Origin: Candidatus Aenigmatarchaeota archaeon
GTDB taxonomy: Archaea > Aenigmatarchaeota > Aenigmatarchaeia > CG10238-14
DNA length: 56,613 nucleotides
Direction: 5' to 3'
NCBI GenBank assembly: GCA_026414305.1
Contig: JAOAJH010000006.1
Coordinates: forward strand, 1-56,613
The translations under genes were made by a program, and so were the position numbers. Below the pieces are notes generated by a model. The model was given only the letters and a program-made list of their open reading frames with translations, searched no databases and was not told the DNA's origin. This document shows positions 15,383 through 23,698 of the stretch, piece after piece (within the stretch, counting starts at the first letter, position 1; every line of letters begins with the position of its first letter).

Positions 15383-16432
15383 TTACTTAAATTTCTTTCT
15401 TTTCAACAACCTAATAAAAACTTTTCTACCTCTACTTCCTTTTCTACTTTCTTGAATTTTGAAAAGCCCAATTTCTTTCAGTCTTTGTATATGGTCTGTT
15501 AAAGCATTTTGACTTATATTATCAAATCTCCTACAATACTCTTCCCAAAGTTCAGTTGATGTAAATGTTTTGTGACTTGAAAGTATGTCTACTATATTTT
15601 TTTCAATACCTTGCAAATTCGATTTCATTAAATCCATTTTAACAGATTTTACCTGGCTTAGAATAGATCGCACATGCTCTACTTTTATTCTACCATCATC
15701 TTCTGCCAACATGCTTGCCTTTCTAAGACATTCCAAACCAATCCTTACATCACCACCTCTCGAGATTGCATGGTTTGCACAAATTAGAACAACACCTTCT
15801 TCTGGTTTTTCAACAAAAGCCTCCTTGCATCTTTGGTTTAAAATATCCTTCATTTCCTCGAGTGTATAAGGCTTAAATTCCATTTCTTCCACATTTAGGC
15901 TGCTTTGAATTCTTGGTTCTAGTTTTAGCAGAACATCTTTGTAATTCGATATCATCACAAGGCATACAGGCGAGTCGACATACTGATTTATTCTAAGCAA
16001 GTCATAAAGAACAGTTTGATCTTTTGACAAAAGCTGGTCGACTTCATCTAGACAGACAACCAAACCTTTTTTCAGTTTTTTCAATATTTCTATCAGTTTT
16101 TCCAAAACCTCATCCTTTGATATCCCCCTTCTCGGTATAGGATAATTTAAACTGATTACAATTTTCGTCAATATTGCCAAAGGTGTATTATAATCCCATG
16201 TGTTTATGTATATTGTGTCTATGTTCGAGTATTCTTGAAATTGTCTGAACACAAACTTGATGCTGGCTGTTTTTCCAATACCAGGTGCACCGAATATGAA
16301 AATGTTTTGCCCAAGACCTTTTGCTGTTTTGTACAATAAATCAGCTACATATTTTATTTGTGATTCTCTATGCGGCATAATTTCAGGCAAATATTCTGGG
16401 GACAGTGCTTCTTGATTTTTGAATAACTGCAT
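15383..16432 (-). CDS. cdc6: Orc1/Cdc6-type replication initiation ATPase
   Basis: The protein carries the AAA+ ATPase core and C-terminal winged helix of archaeal Orc1/Cdc6, which binds origins and loads the MCM helicase. The start MQLFKNQEALSPEYLPEIMPHRE (split by the family's LSPEYLP.I.PHRE motif) fits homologues, so ATG 16432 is preferred; the frame extends to ATG 16468, overlapping alaX by four bases but adding an atypical hydrophobic leader. Walker A is GAPGIGKTAS, Walker B VVCLDEVDQLL, sensor 1 VMISN, sensor 2 SRGGDVR. No origin-type repeats are obvious beside it. It follows LysRS and AlaX in a close row. Confidence 0.88.
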   Translation of the reverse strand: MQLFKNQEALSPEYLPEIMPHRESQIKYVADLLYKTAKGLGQNIFIFGAPGIGKTASIKFVFRQFQEYSNIDTIYINTWDYNTPLAILTKIVISLNYPIPRRGISKDEVLEKLIEILKKLKKGLVVCLDEVDQLLSKDQTVLYDLLRINQYVDSPVCLVMISNYKDVLLKLEPRIQSSLNVEEMEFKPYTLEEMKDILNQRCKEAFVEKPEEGVVLICANHAISRGGDVRIGLECLRKASMLAEDDGRIKVEHVRSILSQVKSVKMDLMKSNLQGIEKNIVDILSSHKTFTSTELWEEYCRRFDNISQNALTDHIQRLKEIGLFKIQESRKGSRGRKVFIRLLKRKKFK

Positions 16433-16464
16433 AAAAATAATATAAAAAACAAATGTAAAAAATT

Positions 16465-17160
16465 TCATTCAAGCTTGAAATATAACCTTCTGTTGTTTTT
16501 ACCCTTGTTTTCAAATTTCGTTACCACTATTTTTCCAATTTCTTTTAGGTCTGAAACATGTACTCCACCGTCTGGTTGCTTGTCTATTCCTATGTCAACT
16601 ATTCTCCACTCGTCTACATCAGGTGGCATTGCCGCTGCCATTTTTATCAAAGTTTTATCTTTCATTGCTTCACTTCTTTTTACAAAATATATTTTTACCT
16701 TTCCGCCTTTGTTGCTTATCATGTTTGCTTCTTCAACATAATTTAGTATTTTTTCCTTGTCAAGAATTTCCATATTAAAATCCATTCTTGATTCATCATA
16801 TCCAAGCTGGTTACCAGTGACGAGCAAACCTTCTTTATTTGCAAAAATACCTATGAGCAAATGTGCTGCTGTGTGCATTCTCATTATTTTATATCTTTTT
16901 TCCCAATCAAGTTTGCCATAGACTTTTTGACCTATTTTTAACTCATCTTCAACTATATGTACTATTTCATCACCTTGTTTAACAGAATCTAATACTTTTG
17001 TGTTGTCAAGCCATCCAACATCTCCTGGTAATCCGCCACCTCTTCCGTTAAAAGCAGTTTGATCAAGCAAAATTTTGTTTCCATCAACATTTGTGACAAT
17101 AGCTTCAAACTCTCTGATGTAGGCGTCTTCCCAAAAAAGCTTTTTAGTCAAGAAAATCAC
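16465..17160 (-). CDS. alaX: AlaX-type alanyl-tRNA editing protein
   Basis: The 231-residue protein resembles free-standing AlaX editing factors, which remove serine or glycine from mischarged tRNA-Ala. It shows the N-terminal barrel with the DQTAFNGRGGGLPGD loop, the zinc motif HTAAH at residues 96-100, and the C-terminal DGGVHV motif. In the latter an Asp replaces the Cys of the classical CGGTH site, which I believe is usual for the AlaX-M subgroup. Start is GTG 17160, overlapping the lysS stop by four bases (GTGA). Co-translation with LysRS and closeness to cdc6 suggest one operon. Confidence 0.88.
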   Translation of the reverse strand: MIFLTKKLFWEDAYIREFEAIVTNVDGNKILLDQTAFNGRGGGLPGDVGWLDNTKVLDSVKQGDEIVHIVEDELKIGQKVYGKLDWEKRYKIMRMHTAAHLLIGIFANKEGLLVTGNQLGYDESRMDFNMEILDKEKILNYVEEANMISNKGGKVKIYFVKRSEAMKDKTLIKMAAAMPPDVDEWRIVDIGIDKQPDGGVHVSDLKEIGKIVVTKFENKGKNNRRLYFKLE

Positions 17161-18698
17161 TTTTTCTTTACAACTTTGCTTGAAACTTCATCTCCATATA
17201 AAACTATTTCTTGCTCAGGTCTTAATGTTGGGAAAAATATTACATCTCTTATTGACGGAGAATCTGTCAAAAGCATAACAAATCTATCAATGCCTATACC
17301 ATGACCTGTTGTTGGAGGCATTCCATATTCTAATGCTCTAATGAAATCTTTATCAAAAGGATGCGCTTCCTCGTCACCTTTAGCTTTTTTGGCTACTTGT
17401 TCCTCAAACCTTTTTTTCTGATCGATCGGGTCATTTATTTCAGAATATGCATTTATCAACTCCTTTCCTGCAACAAACACTTCAAACCTTTCAATTAGCT
17501 TTGGTTCTGTTCTCTTCTTTTTAGCAAGTGGGCAAAGTTCAACAGGATGATCTATAATGAATGTTGGATTGATTATTTTTGATTCGGCAAGCTCTTCAAA
17601 CAATATCCCTATTATTTCACCTCTTGTAGCATCTTCAGGGATTTCAATGTTTTTTACTTTAGCTATTTTTCTTAGCTGATCTTCATTTTTTCCTTCTACG
17701 TCAACACCTCCAAATTCTTTTATTGCCTGCTCCATTGTCAATTTTTTCCATGGCGGTGTAAAATCGATTTCTTTGCCTTGGTATTTTATTTTATAACTGC
17801 CTTTTATCTCCTTAACAATTGATGTGTATAGTTCTTCTGTCAACTTCATATTATCCTCGTAATTTGCATATGCCCAGTAAAACTCCATCATTGTAAATTC
17901 GGGGTTGTGTTTTGTGTCAACACCTTCATTTCTGAAATCAGGTCCTATTTCAAAAACTTTCTCAAATCCGCCTACTATTAGTCTTTTCAAATAAAGTTCA
18001 GTTGCTATTCTCAAGTAAAGATTTATTCCAAGTGCGTTGTGATATGTTATAAAAGGCCTTGCGTTTGCTCCACCTGCTATTGGTTGAAGAACAGGTGTTT
18101 CAACCTCTATGAAACCCATTGATTTCATTTTTTCTCTTATTAGATCAATTACTTTAGTTCTTGTAAGAAACGTCTCCTTTACATTTGGGTTCATCAAAAG
18201 ATCAACATATCTTTGCCTGTATCTTACCTCAACATCCTTTAAGCCGAACCATTCCGAAGGTAAAGGACGCAAAGCTTTTGCTAGAACTTCAAAGTTTTTA
18301 ACCCATACACTCAACTCACCTTTTTGTGTCTTGAATACAAAACCTTCTAATCCAATAAAATCCCCTGTATCCAAAAGCTTTACTATTTTATATTTCTTGT
18401 CTCCCAGTGTTTTAAGCTCAAGGAACGCTTGTATTCTTCCGTCAAAATCTTCCAAGTCGACAAAACAAGATTTTCCATGAATTCTTATGCTTCTTATCCT
18501 TCCAGCTATTTTTACATTTTCATATTCTAACTTTTCCCCTGGTTGTATTTTTGAAAACCTCATGTGTATTTGAGAAATTCTGTGAGTTTTTTCATATTTG
18601 TTGGTTTTAAACGGATAAACGCCGCTTTTTTCCATCTCTTCAAGCGATTTGATTCTTTTTTCCATTATGTCCTTTAGACCAGAATCATCCTTTTTCAT
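17157..18698 (-). CDS. lysS: Lysyl-tRNA synthetase, class II
   Basis: The 513-residue enzyme is a class II LysRS with an N-terminal OB anticodon-binding domain (about 60-165, including VKIAGRIRSIRIHGKSCFVDL) and the class II catalytic core. Motif 2 is visible as FRNEGVDTKHNPEFTMMEFY and motif 3 as GHGIGIDRFVML. Most archaea carry the unrelated class I LysRS, so the bacterial/eukaryal type here implies past transfer or lineage-specific retention. It is the first gene of a minus-strand row leading into AlaX and Cdc6. Confidence 0.95.
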   Translation of the reverse strand: MKKDDSGLKDIMEKRIKSLEEMEKSGVYPFKTNKYEKTHRISQIHMRFSKIQPGEKLEYENVKIAGRIRSIRIHGKSCFVDLEDFDGRIQAFLELKTLGDKKYKIVKLLDTGDFIGLEGFVFKTQKGELSVWVKNFEVLAKALRPLPSEWFGLKDVEVRYRQRYVDLLMNPNVKETFLTRTKVIDLIREKMKSMGFIEVETPVLQPIAGGANARPFITYHNALGINLYLRIATELYLKRLIVGGFEKVFEIGPDFRNEGVDTKHNPEFTMMEFYWAYANYEDNMKLTEELYTSIVKEIKGSYKIKYQGKEIDFTPPWKKLTMEQAIKEFGGVDVEGKNEDQLRKIAKVKNIEIPEDATRGEIIGILFEELAESKIINPTFIIDHPVELCPLAKKKRTEPKLIERFEVFVAGKELINAYSEINDPIDQKKRFEEQVAKKAKGDEEAHPFDKDFIRALEYGMPPTTGHGIGIDRFVMLLTDSPSIRDVIFFPTLRPEQEIVLYGDEVSSKVVKKK

Positions 18699-18741
18699 TA
18701 AAAATAATTTTGACTTTTAAAAATAAAAATATAAACAAGGG

Positions 18742-19335
18742 TTATTCATACCAATATTTTACTTTCTTTTTGTTAAATCCAAGAAATTTTATCATTACAA
18801 AAGCTGCTATCATACCGCCCAAGTGGCCAAAGTTAGAAATACCAGGCTGTGCGCCTGAAATTGCATAAACAAACTGTAGAATGCCTATTATTATGACATA
18901 AATGAACGCAGGAACTGGTATTAAAAGGTTGACATAAATTATATCTTTTGGATAAAACAGACCGAATGCAGTTAATATTGCAAATATGGCACCTGACGCT
19001 CCTATCAATGGAACAGGACTTATGCCGCTTAATAGTATATGAAATATACCGGAAAATATTCCAGCTGCTGTATAAAATATGAAGAATTTTATTTTTCCTA
19101 ACTCTGCCTCTATCCTCGGACCAAACACAACTAGAGCAAACATGTTAAGCAATATATGTTCAAAGCTACCGTGAACATACATGAATGTGAAGAATTGCCA
19201 ATACTTTCCAGCTATAGCTTCAGTTGGCGTCAAAGCAAGGAATTTGAATACACTTGGTATGAAGCTGAAAATAAAAACTATTATATTTGCTAAAAGAATG
19301 AGCCATGTTATTTTTGTTTTAGATTTTTTTGGCAT
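18742..19335 (-). CDS. Rhomboid-family intramembrane serine protease
   Basis: The protein of about 197 residues has six predicted membrane helices. The catalytic serine lies in GASGAIFAI and the catalytic histidine in FGHLGGMIAAF; the oxyanion asparagine region HILLNMFAL and the loop-1 WQFFTFMYVHGS (WR-like) are also present, so it should be active. Rhomboids cut membrane proteins within or near their transmembrane segments. ATG 19335 follows a GTGGTG ribosome-binding site; GTG 19344 is an alternative. The start overlaps the Nudix gene on the same strand, giving a likely two-gene unit. Confidence 0.9.
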   Translation of the reverse strand: MPKKSKTKITWLILLANIIVFIFSFIPSVFKFLALTPTEAIAGKYWQFFTFMYVHGSFEHILLNMFALVVFGPRIEAELGKIKFFIFYTAAGIFSGIFHILLSGISPVPLIGASGAIFAILTAFGLFYPKDIIYVNLLIPVPAFIYVIIIGILQFVYAISGAQPGISNFGHLGGMIAAFVMIKFLGFNKKKVKYWYE

Positions 19336-19756
19336 TTTTAACACACCACTTTTTTACATCTTTAATTATTTGTTTATTTGTATTTATTAAATCAAGTTGA
19401 TTTGCTTTGTAAATTTCCAACCATTTATAATCTTCCAACTCATTGTTTAGCTTTATTTTACCTTTGGCTGAGCATATACAAGCTATTACAATAGCATGTC
19501 TGTGCTTGTCTCTATATTGAGATTTGAACTCAAACGAATATACATTTATCAAAGCATAATTGATTAATTTCATGCCAACTTCTTCTTTTAATCCCCTAGT
19601 TATGGCTTTTTTAATATCTTCACCGTATTTTACAGTTTCTCCTATAAACCCCCATTTTGACGGCTCAAATCTAAGTTTACCACTTCTTTTTACAAATAGA
19701 AATTTCCTGCCTTTTTTGACTATAGCTAAAACACCAACAACTTGCTCTTTTATCAT
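19319..19756 (-). CDS. Nudix-like hydrolase with degenerate Nudix box
   Basis: The 145-residue protein has the Nudix fold pattern: VVGVLAIVKKGRKFLFVKRSG, WGFIGETVKYGED and the helix KKAITRGLKEEVGM. Compared with the canonical box (Gx5Ex7REUxEExGU) the first Gly is Glu and the RE pair is RG, while the EExG glutamates remain. Activity may therefore be reduced or altered. The rest (YSFEFKSQYRDKHRHAIV) is like NTP- or CoA-directed family members. Its 3' end overlaps the rhomboid start by 17-26 bases on the same strand. Confidence 0.75.
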   Translation of the reverse strand: MIKEQVVGVLAIVKKGRKFLFVKRSGKLRFEPSKWGFIGETVKYGEDIKKAITRGLKEEVGMKLINYALINVYSFEFKSQYRDKHRHAIVIACICSAKGKIKLNNELEDYKWLEIYKANQLDLINTNKQIIKDVKKWCVKNAKKI

Positions 19757-19806
19757 ATGATCATCAAAAATGGGCCGGGCGCGATTTGAACACGCGACCT
19801 ACGGTT

Positions 19807-19823
19807 TTTACGCTCAGAGGCCT
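19807..19823 (-). other. Putative canonical tRNA intron at position 37/38
   Basis: The 17 bases AGGCCTCTGAGCGTAAA sit in the anticodon loop one base 3' of the UAU anticodon, the classical archaeal intron site. Their removal leaves loop CTTATAA closed by ACGGT/ACCGT. The exact boundary can shift by a base or two because A residues flank it. Confidence 0.65.
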
Positions 19824-19838
19824 TATAAGACCGTTGCT

Positions 19839-19854
19839 TTAGTTGCACAAGGCA
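19839..19854 (-). other. Putative noncanonical tRNA intron at position 22/23
   Basis: The 16 bases TGCCTTGTGCAACTAA interrupt the D arm between GGTTAG and AGCA. Without them the D stem pairs perfectly; with them it cannot. Only a relaxed splice-site fold is visible (intron TGC against exon GCA). This site type requires a splicing endonuclease with broad specificity. Confidence 0.6.
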
Positions 19855-19930
19855 CTAACCAGGCTGAGCTACCGGCCCAAATTGAAAAATTTATAAATTA
19901 TAACATTTAAATTAATTTTTTGGATTGATA

Positions 19931-19998
19931 AATTAATTATTTATGTTTGAATTACTACAAACACATATTGACAATTCTTTCATAATTAAACGGAGGTG
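19931..19998 (+). promoter_or_regulatory. Thermosome promoter region and ribosome-binding site
   Basis: An AT-rich aattaattattta element at 19931-19943 could serve as TATA box, followed by a leader ending in GGAGGTG (19992-19998), eight bases before the ATG. The full-length Shine-Dalgarno match is the strongest in the window and fits a highly made chaperonin. No heat-shock operator can be identified by eye. Confidence 0.45.
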
Positions 19999-20005
19999 CT
20001 GAAAG

Positions 20006-21655
20006 ATGACAAATGCAACTATTGGTCAATTAGGTGGACAACCTGTTCTTATTTTGCCTGAAGGTACTTTAAGAACAAGAGGTAAAACTGCACAAGAAAA
20101 TAATATAGCAGCTGCGAAAGCAGTTGCAGATGCAGTTAGGACTACTCTAGGACCTAAAGGGATGGATAAAATGCTGGTAGATAGCATAGGCGATATTGTA
20201 ATAACAAATGACGGTGTAACTATACTTGAAGAAATGGAAATAGAACATCCAGCTGCAAAAATGCTTGTTGAAGTAGCTAAAACACAAAATGAAGAAGTAG
20301 GCGACGGTACAACAACAGCAGCAGTAATTGCAGGAGAGCTTTTAAGAAAGGCAGGAGACTTACTTGATCAGGATATACATCCTACAGTTATTATAAGAGG
20401 ATATAGCTTAGCTTTGAAAAGATCAATCGAAATATTGGAAAAAATGGCAAAACCAATTTCAATAAACGACAAAGAAATGCTAATAAAAATAGCAAGAACA
20501 AGCATGAGCGGCAAGTCTGGCTATGGCAATCTAGATAAAGTTGCTGATTTAGTTGTTGAAGCAGTTTCAATGGTTGCAGAGACTAAGAATGGCAAGGTAA
20601 ACATTGACACACAAAACATCAAGAGAGAAAAGAAACAAGGTGGCTCTTCACAAGATACAGAATTAATAAAAGGTGTTATAATTGATAAAGAAGTTGTTCA
20701 TCCAGGAATGCCAAAACAAGTGAAAGATGCAAAGATTGCTTTGGTTGATGCAGCTTTGGAAGTAAAAGAAACAGAGACAGATGCACAGATACAAATAACA
20801 GATCCTTTAAAGTTGCAGGCATTCATAGAGCAAGAAGAAAAACTGCTAAGGGACATGGTTGAAAAAATAGCAAAATCAGGCGCAAATGTGCTTTTCTGCC
20901 AAAAAGGAATAGATGACGCAGCTCAGCATTATCTAGCTAAGAAAGGTATATTGGCAGCAAGAAGAGTGAAAAAATCTGACATGGAAGCATTGGCAAAGGC
21001 AACAGGTGGCAGGATAGTTACGAGCTTGGATGATTTGGAAGCAAAGGATTTAGGATATGCAAAACTAGTTGAAGAGCAAAAAATAGGCGACGAGCAAATG
21101 GTTTTTGTAAGAGATTGCAAAAATCCAAAAGCAGTTAGCATTCTTGTCAGAGGAGGAACAGAACACGTAGTTGACGAAGTTGACAGAGCAATAGAAGATG
21201 CAATAGGTGCAGTTTCATCAGCAATTGAATTAGGAAAAATAGTACCAGGTGGTGGTGCACCAGAAGCAGAAGTCGCCAAGGGATTAAAGAAATATGCAGA
21301 GACTTTGAAAGGCAGAGAGCAATTAGCAGTGAATGCATTTGCAGATGCAATGGAAATAATACCAAGAAGTTTGGCAGAGAATGCTGGGTTAGATCCTATA
21401 GATACACTAGTTGCTTTAAGGGCTGAACACGAACATGGCAACATACAAATGGGTGTCAATGTTTTTGACGGTGGAGTAATGGACATGTTAAAAGAAGGAG
21501 TAATTGAGCCGCTAAAAGTAAAGACACAAGCGTTGAAATCAGCAGCAGAAGCAGCAGAAATGATTTTGAGAATTGATGATGTGATTGCTGCATCAAAGCT
21601 AGACAAAGGCGGAAATATGCCGCAAATGCCTAGCGGCGGTGAAGAAGAATACTAA
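20006..21655 (+). CDS. thsA: Thermosome subunit (group II chaperonin)
   Basis: The 549-residue protein is a group II chaperonin subunit. Signature stretches are [15 protein letters not shown], the ATP-site motif GDGTTTAAV, the hinge region, [13 protein letters not shown] with the lid-linked glycine run, and [10 protein letters not shown]. It ends with a short [15 protein letters not shown] tail like the Gly/Met-rich tails inside the folding chamber. It refolds proteins in an ATP-driven double ring, receiving clients from prefoldin (subunits at 9574 and 43936). The gene is monocistronic, with its own promoter and a T-rich terminator. Confidence 0.97.
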   Translation: MTNATIGQLGGQPVLILPEGTLRTRGKTAQENNIAAAKAVADAVRTTLGPKGMDKMLVDSIGDIVITNDGVTILEEMEIEHPAAKMLVEVAKTQNEEVGDGTTTAAVIAGELLRKAGDLLDQDIHPTVIIRGYSLALKRSIEILEKMAKPISINDKEMLIKIARTSMSGKSGYGNLDKVADLVVEAVSMVAETKNGKVNIDTQNIKREKKQGGSSQDTELIKGVIIDKEVVHPGMPKQVKDAKIALVDAALEVKETETDAQIQITDPLKLQAFIEQEEKLLRDMVEKIAKSGANVLFCQKGIDDAAQHYLAKKGILAARRVKKSDMEALAKATGGRIVTSLDDLEAKDLGYAKLVEEQKIGDEQMVFVRDCKNPKAVSILVRGGTEHVVDEVDRAIEDAIGAVSSAIELGKIVPGGGAPEAEVAKGLKKYAETLKGREQLAVNAFADAMEIIPRSLAENAGLDPIDTLVALRAEHEHGNIQMGVNVFDGGVMDMLKEGVIEPLKVKTQALKSAAEAAEMILRIDDVIAASKLDKGGNMPQMPSGGEEEY

Positions 21656-21660
21656 ATATT

Positions 21661-21687
21661 CTTTTTTTCTTCTAATTTTTGTTTTTA
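21661..21687 (+). terminator. T-rich terminator after thermosome
   Basis: Six bases past the stop the plus strand reads ctttttttct, then aattttt and gttttt, a typical archaeal oligo-T termination zone. It separates the thermosome from the pilus-type operon that begins at 21740. Confidence 0.5.
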
Positions 21688-21739
21688 AAACAAAAAACAA
21701 TTTAAAGCAGAAAATTTATTTATATTTAGTGATATTTTT

Positions 21740-22291
21740 ATGGTGGATGAAGAATTTGAAATAATTCCTGTTAATCCAATAAGGCGATTGGAAAAAAGGA
21801 TTGAAAGATTGGAGTCATATTCTGTTGAAGATCCAAAATCTATTTTCAAAGACATAATTGAAATTGTTAGAATGAATCAACAAATTGTTGATGAATTGGC
21901 AAAATCAAACGATGCTTTGAGAATAGAGCTGTCTAAGCTCCCTGGTAAAATGGACGAGTTGATAACAGACATGAGACAGCTAATAGCATTTATCAAAGCA
22001 TCAGGAGATTCTGAACAGGTTGGCTTTGATCCAAATATAATGAAACCTGTTGTTGAAAAATTAGAGGATTTGGTTCAAGTCAACAAAACATTGGCTGAGA
22101 AAAACGATGCAATGATGGAATTGTTTGATGAAGTTAATAAAAGGTTAAAGAGGCCACAAACACAACCTTCAACAATACCTGTTTTGCAACAAATGCAAAA
22201 ACCACCGCTTCCTGTTAGGCCTGCATTACCACCTCAGCCTATACCACCACATCCAACTCAACCTGTTAATACTCAAAAACAATTGAGGTGA
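21740..22291 (+). CDS. Coiled-coil protein, first gene of pilus operon
   Basis: The 183-residue protein is cytoplasmic in character: no signal peptide or membrane helix. Residues about 15-135 form long helices with coiled-coil periodicity (RRLEKRIERLES, LRIELSKLPGKMDELITDMRQL, VEKLEDLVQVNKTLAEKND). The last 45 residues are rich in proline and glutamine (PPLPVRPALPPQPIPPHP). The pilin gene begins four bases downstream, so it heads the operon. The layout recalls soluble archaellum accessory proteins (ArlC/D/E-like), but no clear homology is visible, so its role at the pilus base is inferred. Confidence 0.6.
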   Translation: MVDEEFEIIPVNPIRRLEKRIERLESYSVEDPKSIFKDIIEIVRMNQQIVDELAKSNDALRIELSKLPGKMDELITDMRQLIAFIKASGDSEQVGFDPNIMKPVVEKLEDLVQVNKTLAEKNDAMMELFDEVNKRLKRPQTQPSTIPVLQQMQKPPLPVRPALPPQPIPPHPTQPVNTQKQLR

Positions 22292-22295
22292 AAAA

Positions 22296-22673
22296 ATGAA
22301 AGGAATATCTGCTGTAATAGCGACCTTGTTGTTACTTGTAATAACAATCGGTCTAGCAATGACAGTATACTTTTATGTAAACAATATGGCTTCAAGGCAA
22401 ACGGCAAAAGTAATTGACGTACAACCATATTGTTCAAGAAATATCATAACACTAGTTATTACAAACATAGGTACAGAACCAATAAATGGTGATAATACTA
22501 ATGGCTATGATTTGAAATACAGTTTGGACAATGGTCAACTAACTAACATAGCTTTATCAAGTCCATTGAATCCAAGAGCTACAACTACATATACTATTGC
22601 TACTCAACCTGGACAACACACGCTTATACTTGTATCTCCAAGTGGAAGCACAAGACTTTCAGTATTTTGTTAA
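22296..22673 (+). CDS. Type IV pilin-like protein (archaellin/pilin N-terminus)
   Basis: The 125-residue protein starts MKGISAVIATLLLLVITIGL, the classical archaeal pilin signal: positive residue, glycine before the predicted cleavage site, then a hydrophobic assembly helix. The remainder is a compact beta-rich head with two cysteines (PYC near 45, and the C-terminal FC) that could pair. It is preceded by GAGGTGA. It is the best candidate for the major pilin. Processing would need a PibD/EppA-type peptidase, which is not in this window. Confidence 0.82.
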   Translation: MKGISAVIATLLLLVITIGLAMTVYFYVNNMASRQTAKVIDVQPYCSRNIITLVITNIGTEPINGDNTNGYDLKYSLDNGQLTNIALSSPLNPRATTTYTIATQPGQHTLILVSPSGSTRLSVFC

Positions 22674-22683
22674 GTGAAATAAA

Positions 22684-23283
22684 ATGAAGGCGCAGACACA
22701 AGTAGTTTCAGTTATACTTGTTGTCGGAATAGCATTAGCTGCGGTTGCAACAATAACTCCATGGTCCCTTAACATGATCCAAAAGAGAAAGGATGCAAAA
22801 GCTGTTGAGGATGTTTTTAATTTTTTCTTTTTGCTTGATTCTAAAATAAGAGAAGTTGCTGTTAATGGTGGCGAACAAACATTAATGATTAAAGTTCCTG
22901 GAAAGATTTCTGTATATCCATACAGAGACGATCAAGCAACAAGCAACAATATTACATTTAGTTTTACAAGCAAAGTTTCTAATGTGGCATTGAACGAGTG
23001 GATATCTTTTACTTCAAACAAAAATAAAACAGCAACTTTGGGTGTTGACAGTTTTGGTGTGATTCAGGCCAGGGCACAAAGGCAAAGAGATTACATGAAA
23101 ATGGATTATAATTTGTGGTACAGAGATCTTTTGGACAGGCAAGCAAACAGACTTTATAGAATAAAGCTGTCAACGATGAATGATCAAGTTGTTCACAGCA
23201 CAAACGGCTTTATACGAATACAGCGTGGTGAAATAACCACAGCACAAGGTTTAACTATTACAGAAGTTAAAATAATAATTTGA
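22684..23283 (+). CDS. Pilin-like secreted protein
   Basis: The 199-residue product starts MKAQTQVVSVILVVGIALAA, a class III-type signal with cleavage expected after KA. The head domain (about 40-199) has strand patterns (EQTLMIKVPGKISVYPY, WISFTSNKNKTATLGV) and no cysteine after the signal. It lies in the pilus operon between two other pilin-like genes with gaps of about ten bases. It is likely a minor pilin or tip subunit. Confidence 0.7.
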   Translation: MKAQTQVVSVILVVGIALAAVATITPWSLNMIQKRKDAKAVEDVFNFFFLLDSKIREVAVNGGEQTLMIKVPGKISVYPYRDDQATSNNITFSFTSKVSNVALNEWISFTSNKNKTATLGVDSFGVIQARAQRQRDYMKMDYNLWYRDLLDRQANRLYRIKLSTMNDQVVHSTNGFIRIQRGEITTAQGLTITEVKIII

Positions 23284-23287
23284 GGTT

Positions 23288-23698
23288 ATGAAAGGCCAAA
23301 CTTATATTGTCGAATATCTTTTGATGTTTGCCATAGCATTCGCATTGTTTTCAACTATAAGCTATTCATTCTATAAGCAGACAGAATACATAAGTCAAAA
23401 AACAAGTGCAAGTACATCAAAGTTGATCAATAGGGTGATTCTTAATGACATAATAAAAATAAACACATGCAAATCGTGTTTCTATATAGAGACCTACCCG
23501 GAAATACCGCAAAAAATAGGAAACTCACAATATTCAATTAGATTGTTTAAGAATGTGACAACAGTCCTTCCTTGGACAACAGTTAATTCCACTGCGTTAA
23601 ATGTAAACAATACTTTTGATTTTAGCGGAGAAGTCGCTACCAATAAAAAAATAAAAATAGAAATCAATAATATAAGTAAAACAGTAAAAGTGGTTTAA
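23288..23698 (+). CDS. Class III signal peptide pilin-like protein
   Basis: The 136-residue product starts MKGQTYIVEYLLMFAIAFAL. The G-Q-x-x-x-E-Y pattern is the archaeal class III signal (DUF361/Q-x-x-x-E type): cleavage before Q and a conserved Glu at position 5 of the mature helix, as in subunit-to-subunit contacts of type IV pili. It contains a CKSC pair. Its stop is followed directly by the ATPase gene. Confidence 0.75.
   Translation: MKGQTYIVEYLLMFAIAFALFSTISYSFYKQTEYISQKTSASTSKLINRVILNDIIKINTCKSCFYIETYPEIPQKIGNSQYSIRLFKNVTTVLPWTTVNSTALNVNNTFDFSGEVATNKKIKIEINNISKTVKVV

Larger units (their letters stand above)
19771..19878 (-). tRNA. tRNA-Ile, anticodon UAU, with two putative introns
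   Basis: The ends give a clear tRNA: acceptor GGGCCGG/CCGGCCC, T stem GCGTG/CGCGC with TTCAAAT, discriminator A. Between them there are 33 extra bases. Removing 16 bases after G22 restores a perfect D stem (GCTC/GAGC), and removing 17 bases after position 37 restores a seven-base loop CTTATAA on stem ACGGT/ACCGT. The mature tRNA is then a regular 75-mer with anticodon UAU, reading Ile AUA. Most archaea read AUA with an agmatidine-modified CAU tRNA; UAU is known in Nanoarchaeum and Korarchaeum. Confidence 0.8.

Noticed and set aside
16465-17160. Cys-to-Asp change in the zinc motif of AlaX as a sign of inactivity.
   Set aside because: The DGG-H form is, as far as I recall, normal in a subgroup of AlaX proteins, and the HTAAH pair is intact.
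20929-21606. 225-codon open frame antisense to the thermosome gene.
   Set aside because: Composition (Ser/Ala/Phe-rich) is the mirror of the thermosome codons; no start site or family match. Similar long antisense frames in cdc48 (36407-37012) and glycosyltransferase (8400-8942) are rejected for the same reason.
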